This document shows positions 6,960 through 15,186 of a stretch of 29,042 bases of DNA, piece by piece. Both the position numbers and the translations under genes were made by a program. The DNA is from a virus, in the IMG/VR virus record IMGVR_UViG_3300025759_000488, positions 1-29,042 of that record, one strand, 5' to 3'. Position 1 is the first letter of the stretch. Every line of letters starts with the position of its first letter. The notes beneath the pieces were generated by a model. That model did no database searches and was not told the origin of the DNA. It saw only the letters and a program-made list of their open reading frames with translations.

Positions 6960-9281
6960 ATGGAAGATTGGTATGAAGATGAAGAGGGGTATGTAGTAAT
7001 AATAGACCTTGAAGTTGACTTAGGAGGGGATCGTAAAGACCCTTCTCCATACAATAAAGAAAACAGTTTGGTTGCTTTGGGATGGACTCAAAGAAGTATA
7101 TCAGGAAAAAAATGGTGGTGTGAGGAAGAGTTATGGTGGAATAATAGCCACACTCAGATATCTTTAACTCCTACAGAACCACAGATGATACCTACAAAAG
7201 ATGATGTACATATTATAAAATTTTCTGGTTCACCTTTGCCTAAAGAAATTACTAAAGAGTGGTATGAAGAAAGATTAAAAGAAGATAAGGAAAGATTGGA
7301 AGATCCTGAATGTAAGTATCATTATTTAAACATAGAAGCTATGGAAGAATGGGAATACGAGGAGTCTTCTGTAGAAAAAGATTTAGAATACTTTAAAGAA
7401 GTACTTGAAGATGCTAAGTATGTAGTCGCTCACAATGCTAAGTTTGATGTAGCTTGGTTGCGTGAGGTGGGCATAGATTGTCGATCAAAGATTATTGATA
7501 CCATGATTAGTGAGTATGTACTAAACAAAGGTATACGAGATAAGTTAAGTTTAAAAGCCTTGGCAGAGAAATACAATGTTACTCGTAAAGAAGAATCTCT
7601 TGGAGATGCTTTTAGTCAAGGTTTAAATTATAGTGATATGTCTGAAAAAGATCAAATAGATTACCTGTACTCTGATGTTACTGCTACTGCCGAAGTATTT
7701 CAAAAACAAGAAGATAGATTTTCTGAAAAGGATAATGAATCCCTGATACCAATACGAGATCTTATGTGTGAGTTCTGTGATGTTCTCACTGACATAGAGC
7801 GATCAGGTATGGCTATTGATACTGCTGAGATGCATAAGGTTGACCATGACTACCAAGTAGAACAGGCAGAGTTGACTGAGTATCTTAATAATACAGTTAA
7901 AAAACTGGTAGGTGACACACCAATCAATCTTAGTTCACCAGAACAATTGTCTCAGGTTATTTATTCATACAAGTTAAAAGACAAAAAAACTTGGCGTGAT
8001 GTCATGAACATTGGGGTAGATGTTAGGGGTAAACCAAAGCGTAGACCTAAGATGATGGAGTCAGGTTTTGTTAGATGTATTGATGAATGTTTTGTTCCCA
8101 CGTTCAAGACCCAAGCTAAACGCTGTTTGTTTTGTAATGGAAAGGGAACCATACAGAAATATAAGAAGGATGGTACACCATATAAGAATACAACTAAGTG
8201 TGTGCATTGTGAAGGTACTGGCTTTATCTACAAAGAGCTAGGAGAGATTGCAGGACTAAAGGTTAATCCTACACTTGCTCTAGCATCGGCAGGAGGATTT
8301 AAGACAGACAAACATACACTCGTAGAACTAGAGAGAGGACAGAGCAATCAAGAAGTCAAGAAGTTTCTGAACTCTTTAATAAGATTATCTGCTATTGATA
8401 CATACAGAAGTTCTTTCATAGAAGGAATATTCAAGAACATGGTTAATAGTACAGATAATATACTTCATGCTAACTTTAATCAGTGTACTACTGCTACAGG
8501 TAGATTGAGTAGTAGTAACCCTAATTTACAGAATATGCCCAAAGGAAAGTTGTTTCCTGTTAGAAAAGCGTTTGTGAGTAGATTTAAGGATGGACAGTTG
8601 CTTGAGGTAGATTATTCTCAGCTAGAGTTTAGGGTAGCAGGTATCCTAGCCAAGGATGAGACAATTAAAAAGGAAGTAGAGGAGGGGTTCGATGTCCATT
8701 CTTACACGGCAAAAGTACTCACTGAAAACGGTGAACCAACAGATAGAGGAGCTGCCAAGGCATCTACGTTCAGACCTCTTTACGGAGGAACGCAGGGTAC
8801 ATTCGCACAAAGGGTATACTTTCAAGAGTTCTTTGGAAAATACTCAGGAGTATTCAACTGGCATGAAAGACTTCAGGATGAAGCTATACAAAATGAAACT
8901 ATTACTACTGCTACAGGTAGGCAGTTTAAGTTCCCTAATGTATATCGTACTAAGCAGGGGAAAGCATCTGTTAAGACACAGATAGTCAATTATCCTGTTC
9001 AATCTGTAGCTACTGCTGATATAGTTCCTCTTGGCGTAATTATGTTACACAAACAGCTAAGAGAACGTAATTTAAATAGCTTAGTTATCAATACAGTACA
9101 CGATTCTGTTGTAGTAGATTGTCATCCTGATGAGATTGAAGAAGTCAAACAGGTTGCCAGTATATGTTTAGTCAAAGCACAAGATGAAGCTGAGAAACGA
9201 TTCGGTTTAGATAAATTTATTCCTTTGGAAGTTGAAATGTCTATTGGAAAAAATTGGATGGAACAGCAAGATTGTGCTTGA
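6960..9281 (+). CDS. polA: Family-A DNA polymerase with DnaJ-like zinc insert
   Basis: A 773-residue T7-like replicative DNA polymerase. The proofreading exonuclease has DLE (Asp16, Glu18), VVAHNAKFDVAWL (Asn159, Asp163) and DYLYSDVTAT (Asp239). A central insert has two CxxCxGxG motifs, CLFCNGKG (about 389-396) and CVHCEGTG (about 414-421), as in the DnaJ zinc domain; this insert is known from HMO-2011-type phages. The polymerase domain carries motif A LEVDYSQLEFRVAG (Asp551), motif B RGAAKASTFRPLYGG (Lys600) and motif C INTVHDSVVVD (His714, Asp715). All catalytic residues are present. ATG 6960 is preferred because GCAGGAG lies seven bases upstream; the frame opens five codons earlier at 6945 without a site. 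Confidence 0.95.
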   Translation: MEDWYEDEEGYVVIIDLEVDLGGDRKDPSPYNKENSLVALGWTQRSISGKKWWCEEELWWNNSHTQISLTPTEPQMIPTKDDVHIIKFSGSPLPKEITKEWYEERLKEDKERLEDPECKYHYLNIEAMEEWEYEESSVEKDLEYFKEVLEDAKYVVAHNAKFDVAWLREVGIDCRSKIIDTMISEYVLNKGIRDKLSLKALAEKYNVTRKEESLGDAFSQGLNYSDMSEKDQIDYLYSDVTATAEVFQKQEDRFSEKDNESLIPIRDLMCEFCDVLTDIERSGMAIDTAEMHKVDHDYQVEQAELTEYLNNTVKKLVGDTPINLSSPEQLSQVIYSYKLKDKKTWRDVMNIGVDVRGKPKRRPKMMESGFVRCIDECFVPTFKTQAKRCLFCNGKGTIQKYKKDGTPYKNTTKCVHCEGTGFIYKELGEIAGLKVNPTLALASAGGFKTDKHTLVELERGQSNQEVKKFLNSLIRLSAIDTYRSSFIEGIFKNMVNSTDNILHANFNQCTTATGRLSSSNPNLQNMPKGKLFPVRKAFVSRFKDGQLLEVDYSQLEFRVAGILAKDETIKKEVEEGFDVHSYTAKVLTENGEPTDRGAAKASTFRPLYGGTQGTFAQRVYFQEFFGKYSGVFNWHERLQDEAIQNETITTATGRQFKFPNVYRTKQGKASVKTQIVNYPVQSVATADIVPLGVIMLHKQLRERNLNSLVINTVHDSVVVDCHPDEIEEVKQVASICLVKAQDEAEKRFGLDKFIPLEVEMSIGKNWMEQQDCA

Positions 9282-9306
9282 CAATTACGAAGGTATGTGT
9301 TATACA
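9278..9306 (+). promoter_or_regulatory. Likely sigma70 promoter after polA
   Basis: A perfect -35 TTGACA (9278-9283) overlaps the polA stop codon. After a 17-base spacer comes TATACA (9301-9306, four of six). It lies in the 52-base gap before the next gene, one of the few gaps in the block, and would let the host polymerase transcribe the ssDNA-binding-protein candidate and the genes that follow. Confidence 0.5.
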
Positions 9307-9333
9307 ATCAGTCTACTTTGAAAGGAGAATAGT

Positions 9334-10149
9334 ATGTCATTAGTTGAATTAGACTTTACGGAATCAACAGATTTGTTTGTTGTTCCAGAAGATACAGGGC
9401 CAGTAATTCCAAGAGCATCTATAAATAGGGATGCATTCTTTGGGGATGATATGGCTAGTGTACCTGTTCCATCAATTAAGTTGGAGCATCCTGATCACAG
9501 TACAGTGTTTGGTAAGAACGTATCGGTACGAGTGTTTGCTACTACTATGCAGACTTCTGTATTCGATAGTGATGAGGAAGAATATACCAATATGTCTCAG
9601 CACTTTGTCAGGTTTGGTGACAAGGCATTGGATTGGCAAGGTGGTAACAAGTGTGGTTGGATACCTTCCAAGCAACGTGAGAAGTTAAAGGCAGAAGATC
9701 CAGTTGCCTATGCAAGAGCCAGTAAGGTTAAATTGTATAGACATTTGTTTGGTATGATGACCATGACTGATGCAGTTAAGGCAGGTTCTGATCCAGTTGA
9801 GTTTGATCCTGTACCATTTCGTATGCGTCTTGGCCCATCTAACTTCTATGAGATTGGTAAAGTTGTAGGAGAACTTGCTAAACAAAATAGGCAACACTTC
9901 AACTACAATCTAGAACTCTCTTATGGTGTTGAGAAGCGAGGATCTAATCAGTGGTTTGTTTTAAAGTACAAGCCCTTGCTAGATGCTAAGATTGATATTG
10001 ATCAGGATGACAAGGATACTCTAGCAGTATTCCAAGAAGTCATCAAAAAGGAAAATGATTCTGTAACAGAACGAATGAGAGAAAACATGGGTAGTTCTAA
10101 TCTTGGTTCTGAATTTATAGACATAACTCCTGCTCAAGAAGATGACTGA
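9334..10149 (+). CDS. Candidate single-stranded DNA-binding protein
   Basis: A 271-residue soluble protein. It ends in an acidic tail (EFIDITPAQEDD), the hallmark of phage and bacterial ssDNA-binding proteins, which use it to contact polymerase and helicase. The interior has mixed beta-rich segments such as SVRVFATTMQTSVFD, FRMRLGPSNFYEIG and FNYNLELSYGVEKR, with aromatic and basic residues suited to ssDNA. It sits between the polymerase and the recombination nucleases, as gp2.5-type genes often do. I do not recognise the family itself; the role is inferred from tail and position. It has its own promoter candidate and a strong ribosome site (AAAGGAG). Confidence 0.8.
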   Translation: MSLVELDFTESTDLFVVPEDTGPVIPRASINRDAFFGDDMASVPVPSIKLEHPDHSTVFGKNVSVRVFATTMQTSVFDSDEEEYTNMSQHFVRFGDKALDWQGGNKCGWIPSKQREKLKAEDPVAYARASKVKLYRHLFGMMTMTDAVKAGSDPVEFDPVPFRMRLGPSNFYEIGKVVGELAKQNRQHFNYNLELSYGVEKRGSNQWFVLKYKPLLDAKIDIDQDDKDTLAVFQEVIKKENDSVTERMRENMGSSNLGSEFIDITPAQEDD

Positions 10150-11011
10150 TCTTCAATCTAAACTAGACCTGTTTCTTGCAGGAACTCCAGAGATCCCTCG
10201 TAGTATCATCTATGAAGCTAGTCAGATGTTCAACGAGAAGTTATCTAGGTTTAACTACAAGAAGCTAGGTAGTAGTAATGGTTTACCTTCTATGTCTCAG
10301 ATTGGTAAACCTATGTGTCAGCTACAGGCATCTAAACTTGGTTGGAAGGAAGCACCAAAGCCAGATCACTTCAAGATCATGATGGCTTATGGTGATATGA
10401 CTGAAGTTCTAGCTGTTGCTTTATTGTTATCAGCAGGTATAAAGATTACTGATATGAACAAGAAAGTTAAACTTCCAACTAAGTCAGGTGATATGTATGG
10501 TGAATTGGACTTAGTTATACAATTAGAGGATAAGAGTGTATGGGATATTAAAAGTGCAAGTTCATGGTCTTATGACAAGCGATTTGCTTCCTACGAACAG
10601 CTAAAAAGACAGGATGACTTCGGTTATTGTTGTCAGTTGTTTGGTTATGCTAAAGCAGAAGGTGTAAAAGCAGGAGGTTGGATCGTAGTTAATAAGGGTA
10701 CAGGTCAGATGAAAGTTATTGAGGCTGATCCTGAAGATCAAGACTACTACATTGATTTAATTGAACAAAAAGCACTACAAATCTCTAAAACTACTGAAGA
10801 GGCTCATTTTGAGAGGCTTTATGACGATACTTTGGAAACTTATTATAAAAAATCTACAGGTAATCGTAAACTACAGATGCCATGTACGTTTTGTGACTAT
10901 AAGTTTTCATGTTGGAAGGGTTTAAGATACGTTAAGAACCCTGTATCTAAAGCAGGTAACTATGAGTACTATACACAAATGGCTAATAGATATGAAACCA
11001 GCGTCAGCTAA
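10142..11011 (+). CDS. Cas4-like PD-(D/E)XK exonuclease with Fe-S cluster
   Basis: A 289-residue RecB/Cas4-type nuclease. The PD-(D/E)XK core shows an upstream acidic helix (GDMTEVLA, Glu88), GELDLVI (Asp123) and WDIKSAS (Asp135, Lys137). One cysteine in the N-terminal part (KPMCQL, Cys59) and a C-terminal CX2CX5C set (PCTFCDYKFSCW; Cys248, 251, 257) give the four ligands of a [4Fe-4S] cluster, as in Cas4 and AddB. It would resect DNA ends during recombination-dependent replication or host DNA breakdown. There are no CRISPR genes or arrays here, so a CRISPR role is unlikely. It overlaps the preceding gene by eight bases. Confidence 0.85.
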   Translation: MTDLQSKLDLFLAGTPEIPRSIIYEASQMFNEKLSRFNYKKLGSSNGLPSMSQIGKPMCQLQASKLGWKEAPKPDHFKIMMAYGDMTEVLAVALLLSAGIKITDMNKKVKLPTKSGDMYGELDLVIQLEDKSVWDIKSASSWSYDKRFASYEQLKRQDDFGYCCQLFGYAKAEGVKAGGWIVVNKGTGQMKVIEADPEDQDYYIDLIEQKALQISKTTEEAHFERLYDDTLETYYKKSTGNRKLQMPCTFCDYKFSCWKGLRYVKNPVSKAGNYEYYTQMANRYETSVS

Positions 11012-11342
11012 AAACAAAGGAAGGTTATTACAACAATGGGTAAGGGATATACTATTATCTAAACTAAAAGGTGTAGAAGATGACGATGTCAAGTCTACTC
11101 CAATGGGTGTAAATGGCCCTGATATTAGTTTATCCCCTCTAGCCAGAAAGAAATGGCCTTGGGCTGTCGAGTGTAAATCTAGAGCAAAGTTTGCTGTATA
11201 TGATATTATGTCTCAGGCTGAAAGTCATGTTACAAAAAATACTAAACCGTTAGTGATCATCAAAGCTAATCGCAAAGAACCACTAGCACTTGTTTACGCT
11301 AAAGACTTTTTGGAGATGTCATGTCAGATAAGCAAAAAATAA
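10992..11342 (+). CDS. PD-(D/E)XK endonuclease, resolvase-like
   Basis: A 116-residue small nuclease with GVNGPDISLS followed by WAVECKSRAKF: the Asp, Glu and Lys form the PD-(D/E)XK active site. The N-terminal helix KNKGRLLQQWVRDILL and the later AESHVTKNTKPLVIIKANR fit small endonucleases of the Holliday-junction or T7 endonuclease I type common in marine podoviruses. ATG 10992 is chosen; it lies 20 bases inside the exonuclease end and begins MKPASAKNKGRLLQ, as such proteins usually do. The frame is open from 10962 without a better site. Confidence 0.78.
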   Translation: MKPASAKNKGRLLQQWVRDILLSKLKGVEDDDVKSTPMGVNGPDISLSPLARKKWPWAVECKSRAKFAVYDIMSQAESHVTKNTKPLVIIKANRKEPLALVYAKDFLEMSCQISKK

Positions 11343-11611
11343 ATCATATAGCTAATATACCTGATTGCAGTCTTATGATATTAGTTACTCATGATGGTGT
11401 AGAAATACAAATAACTTGTGGTGATTTTGCATCACCAAGCGTTAAAGACAGTACAGAGCATGAAATGATAAAGGACATCGGTTCTGCTGTAATGGAAATG
11501 GTTCAAGACATAATAGGTCATGCAGTAGAAGAAGCTGTAGAACCTAGTGAAATAGAAGTAAAAGGTAATGTTATTTATTTAAATACTAAACTACCACCAA
11601 CGAAACACTAG
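11321..11611 (+). CDS. Hypothetical protein
   Basis: A 96-residue acidic protein beginning MSDKQKINHIANIPDCS, with a strand-rich N-terminal half (SLMILVTHDGVEIQITCGD) and a long central helix (EHEMIKDIGSAVMEMVQDII). It begins 22 bases inside the endonuclease gene, with TGGAG upstream of ATG 11321. No family is recognised. It lies in a run of nucleotide-metabolism genes. Confidence 0.7.
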   Translation: MSDKQKINHIANIPDCSLMILVTHDGVEIQITCGDFASPSVKDSTEHEMIKDIGSAVMEMVQDIIGHAVEEAVEPSEIEVKGNVIYLNTKLPPTKH

Positions 11612-11619
11612 GAGATAAT

Positions 11620-11913
11620 ATGAAAGATATGGTTAATCATCCTCCACACTATAATCAACATGGTGTAGAGTGTATTGATGCAATTAAAGCAACTACAGGA
11701 GATAACTTTAAAGATTATTTAAAAGGAAATATAATGAAATACCTTTGGCGTTTTAATTACAAAGGTAAGCCTGAAGAAGACTTGCAAAAAGCTAAATGGT
11801 ATCTAGATAGATTAATATCTGAAGTTGCTGTAAGTCGTTACAAGAATACCCCAGATGTACAAGATCTTTTAGATCAAGCTAGAGGAAGAAAACCAAGAAG
11901 AAAGGAAGGTTAA
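11620..11913 (+). CDS. DUF3310-family protein
   Basis: A 97-residue protein with the family signature: VNHPPHYNQHGVECIDAI near the N terminus, then GNIMKYLWRFNYKGKPEEDL and KAKWYLDRLI. DUF3310 occurs alone in many phages and as part of the T7 gp1.7 nucleotide kinase, so a role in nucleotide metabolism is plausible but unproven for the stand-alone form. The C terminus is basic (ARGRKPRRKEG). A ribosome site AGGAGA precedes ATG 11620. It is directly followed by the MazG-like gene. Confidence 0.85.
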   Translation: MKDMVNHPPHYNQHGVECIDAIKATTGDNFKDYLKGNIMKYLWRFNYKGKPEEDLQKAKWYLDRLISEVAVSRYKNTPDVQDLLDQARGRKPRRKEG

Positions 11914-11914
11914 T

Positions 11915-12457
11915 ATGGTGTCACTTACAGAAGACTTAAATGGTTATATACATAATGAGAGTGTAGCAGATAAACTTACTACAGGAGGAATGATACCTTT
12001 GGAATTACAAGCAGATTATCTAGGTTGCCTAGAAGAATTTCAAGATGAAGTAACAAAACGCTTGACAAATGCAGCAGTACATGATAGAGTTCTGTTACAG
12101 AGTAGAGGTAATTTAATTACTGAAGTAAGTAAAAATAATTTTGATCGTATGGATTTATGTCAAGAACTAATTCAAGAGGAGCTAGAAGAACTTCAAGATG
12201 AATTAGATGCACCTGAAATAAATCCAGAAAAAGTACTTAAAGAATTGTGTGATGTTCTCTATGTTGTGTTTGGTTTTGCTTCAAGATATAAAGAGTTAAA
12301 GTTTTTACCAGAAGCATTTTTAAGAGTTCATCATAATAATATGACCAAAGTAACAAAAGGTCATTTTAGAGGAGATGGTAAGTTGGTTAAACCTGCTGAC
12401 CATAAACAACCCGACTTATCGGATTTAATTGAGAAAGGAGTAAACTATGGAAGCTAG
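11915..12457 (+). CDS. MazG-like nucleotide pyrophosphohydrolase
   Basis: A 180-residue protein whose C-terminal two thirds fit the all-alpha MazG/dUTPase-like NTP pyrophosphohydrolase fold. LCQELIQEELEELQDELD supplies the metal-binding ExxEE helix, VLKELCDVLYVVFGFA the ExxD helix, and EAFLRVHHNNMTKV the third helix. Such enzymes remove pyrophosphate from (d)NTPs, and in phages may recycle nucleotides or alter host (p)ppGpp signalling. The N-terminal 60 residues are an extra helical part. It starts one base after DUF3310, with AAAGGAAGG upstream, and stops 11 bases inside the next gene. Confidence 0.82.
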   Translation: MVSLTEDLNGYIHNESVADKLTTGGMIPLELQADYLGCLEEFQDEVTKRLTNAAVHDRVLLQSRGNLITEVSKNNFDRMDLCQELIQEELEELQDELDAPEINPEKVLKELCDVLYVVFGFASRYKELKFLPEAFLRVHHNNMTKVTKGHFRGDGKLVKPADHKQPDLSDLIEKGVNYGS

Positions 12458-12680
12458 TCTAGTTAAAGATCTTGAAGAAGAGATTAAAGTAAAACAACAG
12501 GAATTAAATCAATTAAAGTATAAAGATGTATACGATGCTCAAGATGCATACGAAGCTGCTCAAATAGTTTATAAAGAAGCAGAAAAAAATATGGTTGAGG
12601 CAGCTAAGAAACTATCTCAAGCTAGAATAGATAGTGGTTTTAGTAGAGCTACTGTGTTACATCGTTCTTTTAGGTTGTAA
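12447..12680 (+). CDS. Small coiled-coil protein
   Basis: A 77-residue protein that is almost entirely a charged amphipathic helix (ASLVKDLEEEIKVKQQELNQ, then AYEAAQIVYKEAEKNMVEAA), predicted to form a coiled coil. The ribosome site AAAGGAG precedes ATG 12447. No family is recognised. Dimerisation or a scaffold role is likely from the heptads. Its stop overlaps the next start as TAATG. Confidence 0.7.
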   Translation: MEASLVKDLEEEIKVKQQELNQLKYKDVYDAQDAYEAAQIVYKEAEKNMVEAAKKLSQARIDSGFSRATVLHRSFRL

Positions 12681-12856
12681 TGTTTAGTTTAACTTTGACA
12701 GCAAAGGTAAAGGTAGAAGAAGATAGTCATTATGTCCCTGTAGATGGGGTTGACGGTCTTCTTCAGACCTTACCTAAAGATGTTAAAACAGTTCTTGAAG
12801 ATTACTTTGAGGGTTTTGAAATTATTATTGAAGAGGTAGAAATAACAAATGAGTAG
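12680..12856 (+). CDS. Small acidic hypothetical protein
   Basis: A 58-residue frame beginning MFSLTLTAKVKVEEDSHY and ending EEVEITNE. It starts with a TAATG overlap on the preceding stop and overlaps the ribonucleotide reductase start by eight bases, so it exactly bridges the gap between two firm genes. The alternating pattern suggests beta strands flanking a helix (LPKDVKTVLEDYFEGF). No family is recognised. Confidence 0.6.
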   Translation: MFSLTLTAKVKVEEDSHYVPVDGVDGLLQTLPKDVKTVLEDYFEGFEIIIEEVEITNE

Positions 12857-14555
12857 TTTTAAATCTAACATGAACCCAATGTTTCGTTCTAAATTTTCAG
12901 AAGACATCTTTAATTTAAAGTATTCTCATACAGGTTGTGACACTTGGGAACAGTTGTCTAGAGTACTCGTAGAAGATGTATGTGGTAATTTACGTTCAGG
13001 TGAAGAAGCTCTGATGCGTAAAGAAGAACGCAAACAACTACAAGAGTATATAACAGATCTCAAGTTCGTTCCTGGTGGTCGATACTTATATTATGCAGGA
13101 AGAGATAAGAGATTTTACAATAATTGCTTTCTATTGTCAGCAGAAGAAGATACAAGAGAAGACTGGGCTAACCTTAGTTGGAAAGCTGAGTCATGTTTGA
13201 TGACTGGTGGTGGTATAGGCATTGACTATTCTACCTACAGAGAATCAGGACGTTCTCTTGGAGGTTCTGGTGGATTAGCATCTGGTCCTATTCCTAAAAT
13301 GCAGATGATTAATTCTATCGGAGCCAATGTGATGCAGGGTGGATCTCGTAGATCTGCCATGTACGCTTCCTTAAACTGGAAGCATAATGATATCCCTAGC
13401 TTTTTAACAGCAAAGGATTGGGATACAATGCCAGTAGGTACTACAGGTTTTACATTTAAACAAATCAAAGAGCAAGACTTTAACTTTCGCGCCCCTCTTG
13501 ATATGACTAATATAAGTGTGAACTATGATACAGATTGGCTTGTAAATTACTGGAACACTGGTGATGTTGGTGAAGTGTTCTTGAGTAATGTCAAACAGGC
13601 ACTTCGTTCTGCTGAACCAGGATTTAGCTTTAACTTTATGGAGAACGAAAATGAAACTTTACGAAACGCCTGTACTGAAGTATGTAGCTCTGATGACAGT
13701 GATGTGTGCAATTTGGGCAGTATCAACCTTGGGCGTATTGAGTCGATATGGGAATTGGCCCATGTAGTCGAACTAGCTACTAAATTTTTAATATGTGGTA
13801 CTCTGAGGGCTGAGTTACCCTACCAGAAAGTTTATCAAGTAAGAGAGAAAAACAGAAGGTTGGGGCTTGGCCTGATGGGTATGCACGAGTGGTTAATTAA
13901 ACAGGGAGAGAAATATGAAGTTACCACAAATCTTCACAGATGGTTATCTGTATATAAAGGAATCAGCGACAAAGTTTCTAGAGAATTTGCAGACGAATTA
14001 TCCGTTTCTAGGCCAGTGGCGAATCGTGCTATTGCTCCAACTGGCTCTATTAGTATTCTTAGCGGTACTTCTTCTGGCATAGAACCTATATTCGCTGTAG
14101 CATATAAACGTAGATATCTAACTGGTGGTACTCGTTGGAAATATCAATACGTTGTAGACTCAGCAGCACAAGAGTTAATAGATCTTTATGGTGTAGATCC
14201 AGAGAGTATTGAATCTGCACTAGACCTAGCAGAGGATTATGAGAGAAGGATTAAATTCCAAGCTGATGTACAAGACTACGTTGATATGTCCATTAGTTCT
14301 ACAATTAATTTACCTGCTTGGGGATCTAAGAATAACAATGAAGATACAGTAAAAAACTTTTCTGATACTCTAGCTTCCTATGCTCATAGGTTACGAGGAT
14401 TTACAGCATATCCTGATGGGTGCAGAGGTGGGCAACCACTTTCGGTAGTACCTTATTCAGAAGCTGTTGATAAACTAGGAACAGAGTTTGATGAACACGT
14501 TGAGACACATGACATTTGCGAAATCACTAACTCAGGAGGTGTTTGTGGCGTTTAA
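12849..14555 (+). CDS. nrdJ: Class II (B12-dependent) ribonucleotide reductase
   Basis: A 568-residue ribonucleotide reductase, making deoxynucleotides for replication. FVPGGRYLYYAGR and the first redox Cys in YNNCFLL (Cys93) lie near the N terminus. The catalytic NACTE motif (Asn273, Cys275, Glu277) is followed by VCNLGSINL (Cys287) and the APTGSISILSGTSSGIEP phosphate loop (about 396-413). The C terminus ends ICEITNSGGVCGV, a Cys pair for re-reduction. No small radical subunit gene lies nearby, and these motifs are of the class II adenosylcobalamin type, so the enzyme should depend on the host's vitamin B12 supply. It is shorter than most cellular class II enzymes, typical of phage forms. 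Confidence 0.88.
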   Translation: MSSFKSNMNPMFRSKFSEDIFNLKYSHTGCDTWEQLSRVLVEDVCGNLRSGEEALMRKEERKQLQEYITDLKFVPGGRYLYYAGRDKRFYNNCFLLSAEEDTREDWANLSWKAESCLMTGGGIGIDYSTYRESGRSLGGSGGLASGPIPKMQMINSIGANVMQGGSRRSAMYASLNWKHNDIPSFLTAKDWDTMPVGTTGFTFKQIKEQDFNFRAPLDMTNISVNYDTDWLVNYWNTGDVGEVFLSNVKQALRSAEPGFSFNFMENENETLRNACTEVCSSDDSDVCNLGSINLGRIESIWELAHVVELATKFLICGTLRAELPYQKVYQVREKNRRLGLGLMGMHEWLIKQGEKYEVTTNLHRWLSVYKGISDKVSREFADELSVSRPVANRAIAPTGSISILSGTSSGIEPIFAVAYKRRYLTGGTRWKYQYVVDSAAQELIDLYGVDPESIESALDLAEDYERRIKFQADVQDYVDMSISSTINLPAWGSKNNNEDTVKNFSDTLASYAHRLRGFTAYPDGCRGGQPLSVVPYSEAVDKLGTEFDEHVETHDICEITNSGGVCGV

Positions 14556-14742
14556 AAGAAAAAGATTTTTTAGTGGAGATTTTTATCCTCTAAAGAAAAT
14601 ATATAAGGAGGGTATAGTGGGGTTCCAAGAGAACTTCATTAACCCTTATGTTTACGGAACTTCTCGATATAAAGAGTGGGAACGTGGATACAACAAAGGG
14701 TACTTTATTAATCTTAAAAGGATTAATAGAAATGCAGTATAG
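14545..14742 (+). CDS. RMF-like small protein
   Basis: A 65-residue basic protein. GTG 14545 is taken as start because a perfect AGGAGG (14534-14539) lies five bases upstream, inside the nrdJ end; ATG 14488 has no such site. The segment KKIYKEGIVGFQ..NPYVYG...YKEWERGYNKGY lines up with E. coli ribosome modulation factor (GYQAGIAG, then CPY, then a Trp-x-x-Gly-aromatic end). RMF converts idle ribosomes to inactive 100S dimers. A phage copy could adjust host ribosomes or simply reuse the fold. The match is by eye only. Confidence 0.6.
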   Translation: MAFKRKRFFSGDFYPLKKIYKEGIVGFQENFINPYVYGTSRYKEWERGYNKGYFINLKRINRNAV

Positions 14743-15175
14743 TCTATTTGAAGAGACTTGTTCTGAAAATGAAGACTTAGGGGCAGGTGAAGGTAAGGTA
14801 TGTATAAAGTGTAATACATATCTACCTTTATCCTCCTTTACTTTTAGTTCAGGTGCTAACTATCTAAGACCTGAGTGTAAACCTTGTAACAACGAGCTAA
14901 CCAAAGTAAGAAATAAATTACGTCAGGAATATGGTATGCCTCCAGAAGGATATACTTGTCCTATTTGTAATGGGGATGCTGAACATGTTAAGGGTAGAGG
15001 TAATACTAAAAACGGATCTTGGGTACTAGATCATTGCCATGATACAGATACATTTAGAGGTTGGTTGTGTCATAAATGTAACAGAGCTTTAGGAGGTATG
15101 GATGATGATGTACCAACTTTAAAAAGAGCCATACAATATGTTGAAGATCATCTTAAACGAACATTTTTAGTGTGA
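14732..15175 (+). CDS. Recombination endonuclease VII (T4 gp49-like)
   Basis: A 147-residue nuclease with the endonuclease VII (HNH/beta-beta-alpha-metal) core: CPICNG, then WVLDHCHDTDTFRGWLC and CHKCNRALGG. The DH pair is catalytic and the four Cys bind structural zinc. An extra N-terminal zinc ribbon (CIKCN and ECKPCNNE) precedes it, as in many phage forms. It would resolve branched DNA before packaging. ATG 14732 is chosen, with AAAGGA ten bases upstream, because the frame before it overlaps the RMF-like gene and has no site. It overlaps that gene by 11 bases. Confidence 0.88.
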   Translation: MQYSLFEETCSENEDLGAGEGKVCIKCNTYLPLSSFTFSSGANYLRPECKPCNNELTKVRNKLRQEYGMPPEGYTCPICNGDAEHVKGRGNTKNGSWVLDHCHDTDTFRGWLCHKCNRALGGMDDDVPTLKRAIQYVEDHLKRTFLV

Positions 15176-15186
15176 TAGGAGATACT

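Noticed and set aside
10142-11011. Cas4-like protein as sign of a CRISPR system
   Set aside because: No cas1, cas2 or repeat-spacer array lies anywhere in the window; phage Cas4-like nucleases commonly serve recombination.
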